A stretch of DNA of 64,000 nt from a virus. The position numbers were made by a program, and so were the translations under genes. Shown in pieces: positions 62,261 through 64,000 of this stretch. Location: positions 1-64,000 of IMG/VR virus record IMGVR_UViG_3300042484_000873, one strand, 5' to 3'. Below the pieces are notes generated by a model. That model was not told the DNA's origin. It did not search any database and worked only from the letters and a program-made list of their open reading frames with translations. The number at the start of each line of letters is the position of its first letter. Position 1 is the first letter of the stretch.

Positions 62261-64000
62261 ATGTTAAGAGATGTATTTTATTACGGTAAAAAACCGAATG
62301 CCCACCCAAGAGAACAACACGCAATTGATTTAGCTGATGCTAGACAACAATCTACCACAGAACATTTTTGGATAATTAACGAACTATGTGATTATCGAAA
62401 TTTTGACTGGGACTTTGATTTTGATTTCTTGCCTGACGAAGATGTGTGGGCACAAGAGCATAACAATGTATGGCCTAGTCAGCATCAAAAAGATAGCGGC
62501 ACCTGGTTATGTAACACGGATAATACACACGCATTAACAATCTACCGCAATGATGTAGAACCGGTGATTCGCCGTAGAGAAAAATCAGACGCTTGGATAT
62601 TAGTTGACTTGATTGATGAAACTAAGTTTGATTTATCATGGCATCCAGACCCAACGGATCCCCCATTCATTTACAAATGGGGTAGTAAGTTTATACCAGC
62701 ACAAGTTCAAGCCTGCTTAGAATATCATACTCCTAAGGCTACTCAAGTTAAGTACATGGATCAGAATATTGAACTATTACCTAACATTGAATGCTGGAAA
62801 GAATATTATTCAATTGATAAAACTACATTTGACATGAGTTGGAGACCAGATCCAACAAGCCCTCCCTACATATATGTATGGGGTAACAAGTATATTCCCG
62901 GTGAATTAGAAGCAACTATTGAGTATCATTGTCCCGGTGCAACAGAACGCAAGTATGTGGATACTCTTGTTGACGTATTACCGCAGCAAGAACGATGGAA
63001 TATAGTACAACAACCAAAATACTTTGATTACAGTTGGAGACCTGATCCACGTGAACCGGCATACATCTATGTATGGGGTAATAAACACATTGCCGGAGAA
63101 CTAAAGTCCACGATTGAATATCACTGCCCCGGTGCAACAGAACGCAAATACATGGGTGACATTGAAGTAGAACCTGAAATGGATCGATGGAAAGTAATAC
63201 AGGACATTGACAAAACTAAGTTTGACATGAGTTGGAGACCGGATCCGCGTGAACCGGCATACATCTATGTATGGGGTAACAAATATGACCCTGCTGAAGT
63301 TAAGCCTACTTTAGAATATACAGTACCGGGTGCTACTGATAAAAAGTACATGGGTATTGTAGATTTAGAACCAGAGTGGGATAGATGGAAAGAACATATA
63401 CTTGTAGATAGAAACTCATTTGATTTTAGTTGGAGACCAGACCCCAACTTACATGAACTACCTTATATCTATGTATGGGGTAATAAATTTCACCCAGCTG
63501 AAGAAAAACCCACTGTTGAATATCACGTGCCGGGTGCTACTGAGTACAAGTACATGGGTATTGTTGATTTAGAACCTGAATGGGATAGATGGAATATAGT
63601 TATTCCTATTGATATGAATAGTTTTGATTTTAGATGGAGACCTGATCCTAATCTATATGAACCACCGATGATATATGTTTTTGGTAACAAGTGGAATGAT
63701 AGTGCGACTGAACCAACAATAGAGTATATTGTTCCCGGCGCCACTGTTAAAAAATATATGGACTATCCTCTTGCTATACCTAAGATTGATATGTCACTAT
63801 GGACAGTAAGCAACAACGATGACTTAGAAACATTTGACTTTAGTTGGAGACCTAATCCACATAGTCCACCTCAAATATATCAGTGGGCTGATAATGGTCC
63901 TCGCTATACTGTACCTGATGCGACAGAAGTAGTATTGATGGAACGTATTGAAAATACACAGAAATCAGAAGTTAATCGTTATAAAATTAAAACAACATTA
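62261..64000 (+). CDS. Tandem-repeat protein with GT-A-like features (partial, runs off the right edge)
   Basis: The frame is open from the ATG at 62261 to the window end (580 codons). Residues 1-105 include DVFYYGKKPNA, HFWIINELCDYRNFDWDFDF and NNVWPSQHQKDSGTW, a Trp/Asp-rich region. From about 112 to 560 there are seven repeats of 65-70 residues with the pattern W(K/N)xI, FDxSWRPDP, (P/A)YIYVWGNK, EYxxPGAT and KYM. Conserved Ser/Arg positions before WRPDP fall at 126, 193, 258, 324, 390, 458 and 528. The repeat resembles the DxD-to-Gly-loop part of the 41236 glycosyltransferase-like protein, with the DxD mostly lost. No start-proximal ribosome binding site is strong. Function unknown. Confidence 0.75.
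   Translation, partial: MLRDVFYYGKKPNAHPREQHAIDLADARQQSTTEHFWIINELCDYRNFDWDFDFDFLPDEDVWAQEHNNVWPSQHQKDSGTWLCNTDNTHALTIYRNDVEPVIRRREKSDAWILVDLIDETKFDLSWHPDPTDPPFIYKWGSKFIPAQVQACLEYHTPKATQVKYMDQNIELLPNIECWKEYYSIDKTTFDMSWRPDPTSPPYIYVWGNKYIPGELEATIEYHCPGATERKYVDTLVDVLPQQERWNIVQQPKYFDYSWRPDPREPAYIYVWGNKHIAGELKSTIEYHCPGATERKYMGDIEVEPEMDRWKVIQDIDKTKFDMSWRPDPREPAYIYVWGNKYDPAEVKPTLEYTVPGATDKKYMGIVDLEPEWDRWKEHILVDRNSFDFSWRPDPNLHELPYIYVWGNKFHPAEEKPTVEYHVPGATEYKYMGIVDLEPEWDRWNIVIPIDMNSFDFRWRPDPNLYEPPMIYVFGNKWNDSATEPTIEYIVPGATVKKYMDYPLAIPKIDMSLWTVSNNDDLETFDFSWRPNPHSPPQIYQWADNGPRYTVPDATEVVLMERIENTQKSEVNRYKIKTTL
62594..63940 (+). repeat. Seven tandem coding repeats of about 195-210 bp
   Basis: Successive units are 67, 65, 66, 66, 68 and 70 codons apart. 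Units 2-5 are the most alike, even in DNA (the GTATGGGGTAA core recurs in units 2, 3, 4 and 5). The first and last units are the most diverged, as expected for growth by unequal crossing-over in the middle. A degenerate extra unit may precede the first (residues 48-60). Confidence 0.85.

Noticed and set aside
1-64000. tRNA genes, CRISPR arrays, insertion sequences, integrase or attachment sites
   Set aside because: Looked for by eye. No cloverleaf with a CCA-type end, no regular spacer array, no transposase or integrase motif was seen. Structure-based tRNA scanning was not possible here.

Overview
The window is a piece of the genome of a lytic, contractile-tailed phage of the T4-like superfamily. 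It is AT-rich, has no tRNA, rRNA, CRISPR array or transposon that I can see, and is packed with short-overlap genes. The T4 assignment rests on several genes recognisable from their sequence: gp46 and gp47 (recombination nuclease), gp55 (late sigma factor), and the baseplate proteins gp53, gp5, gp25 and gp6. A gp7-like start opens the giant ORF. Gene content and style (radical SAM and glycosyltransferase islands beside tail fibres) are closest to what I know from marine and freshwater T4-like phages of cyanobacteria and SAR11-type bacteria. The host cannot be named from this sequence.

Layout. (1) 1-4864: end of an unknown + gene, then a minus-strand block: PD-(D/E)XK nuclease, gp46, gp47, terminator, gp55. 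(2) 4992-38976: plus-strand virion block with tail-tube/hub-like protein, gp53, hub-like protein, gp5, gp25, gp6, a single 6,285-residue giant protein (18.9 kb), then small structural and tail-fibre genes. T4-type late promoter motifs (ATAAATA or CTAAATA followed almost at once by AAGGA/AGGAG) precede several of these genes and fit with gp55 in the same window. (3) 39024-49033: plus-strand chain with a small conserved gene under an inverted repeat, three GT-A-like glycosyltransferases, an unknown gene, five radical SAM proteins and an SGNH-hydrolase-like protein. (4) 49030-59205: minus-strand operon with a B12-binding radical SAM/methyltransferase fusion, a 2OG-Fe(II) oxygenase/methyltransferase fusion, four more radical SAM proteins, a free-standing oxygenase and a free-standing methyltransferase. 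(5) 59294-64000: plus-strand radical SAM protein, a 33-residue basic peptide, a NodU/CmcH-type carbamoyltransferase that hides two overlapping membrane-protein ORFs, and the start of a protein built of about seven 65-70 residue repeats.

The candidate undescribed system is regions 3-5: eleven radical SAM proteins in about 18 kb, together with two 2OG-oxygenase domains, three methyltransferase domains, a carbamoyltransferase, three glycosyltransferase-like proteins and an esterase-like protein. Most of the radical SAM proteins carry their SPASM/twitch-like cysteine module in front of the radical SAM domain instead of behind it. One paralogous pair shows the same five-cysteine module moved from one end of the protein to the other with identical spacing. 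The genes look like repeated duplications and domain reshuffles of a few modules. The likely output is chemical decoration of a virion protein or of a glycan. The substrate is not identified; tail proteins and the tandem-repeat protein at 62261 are the local candidates.
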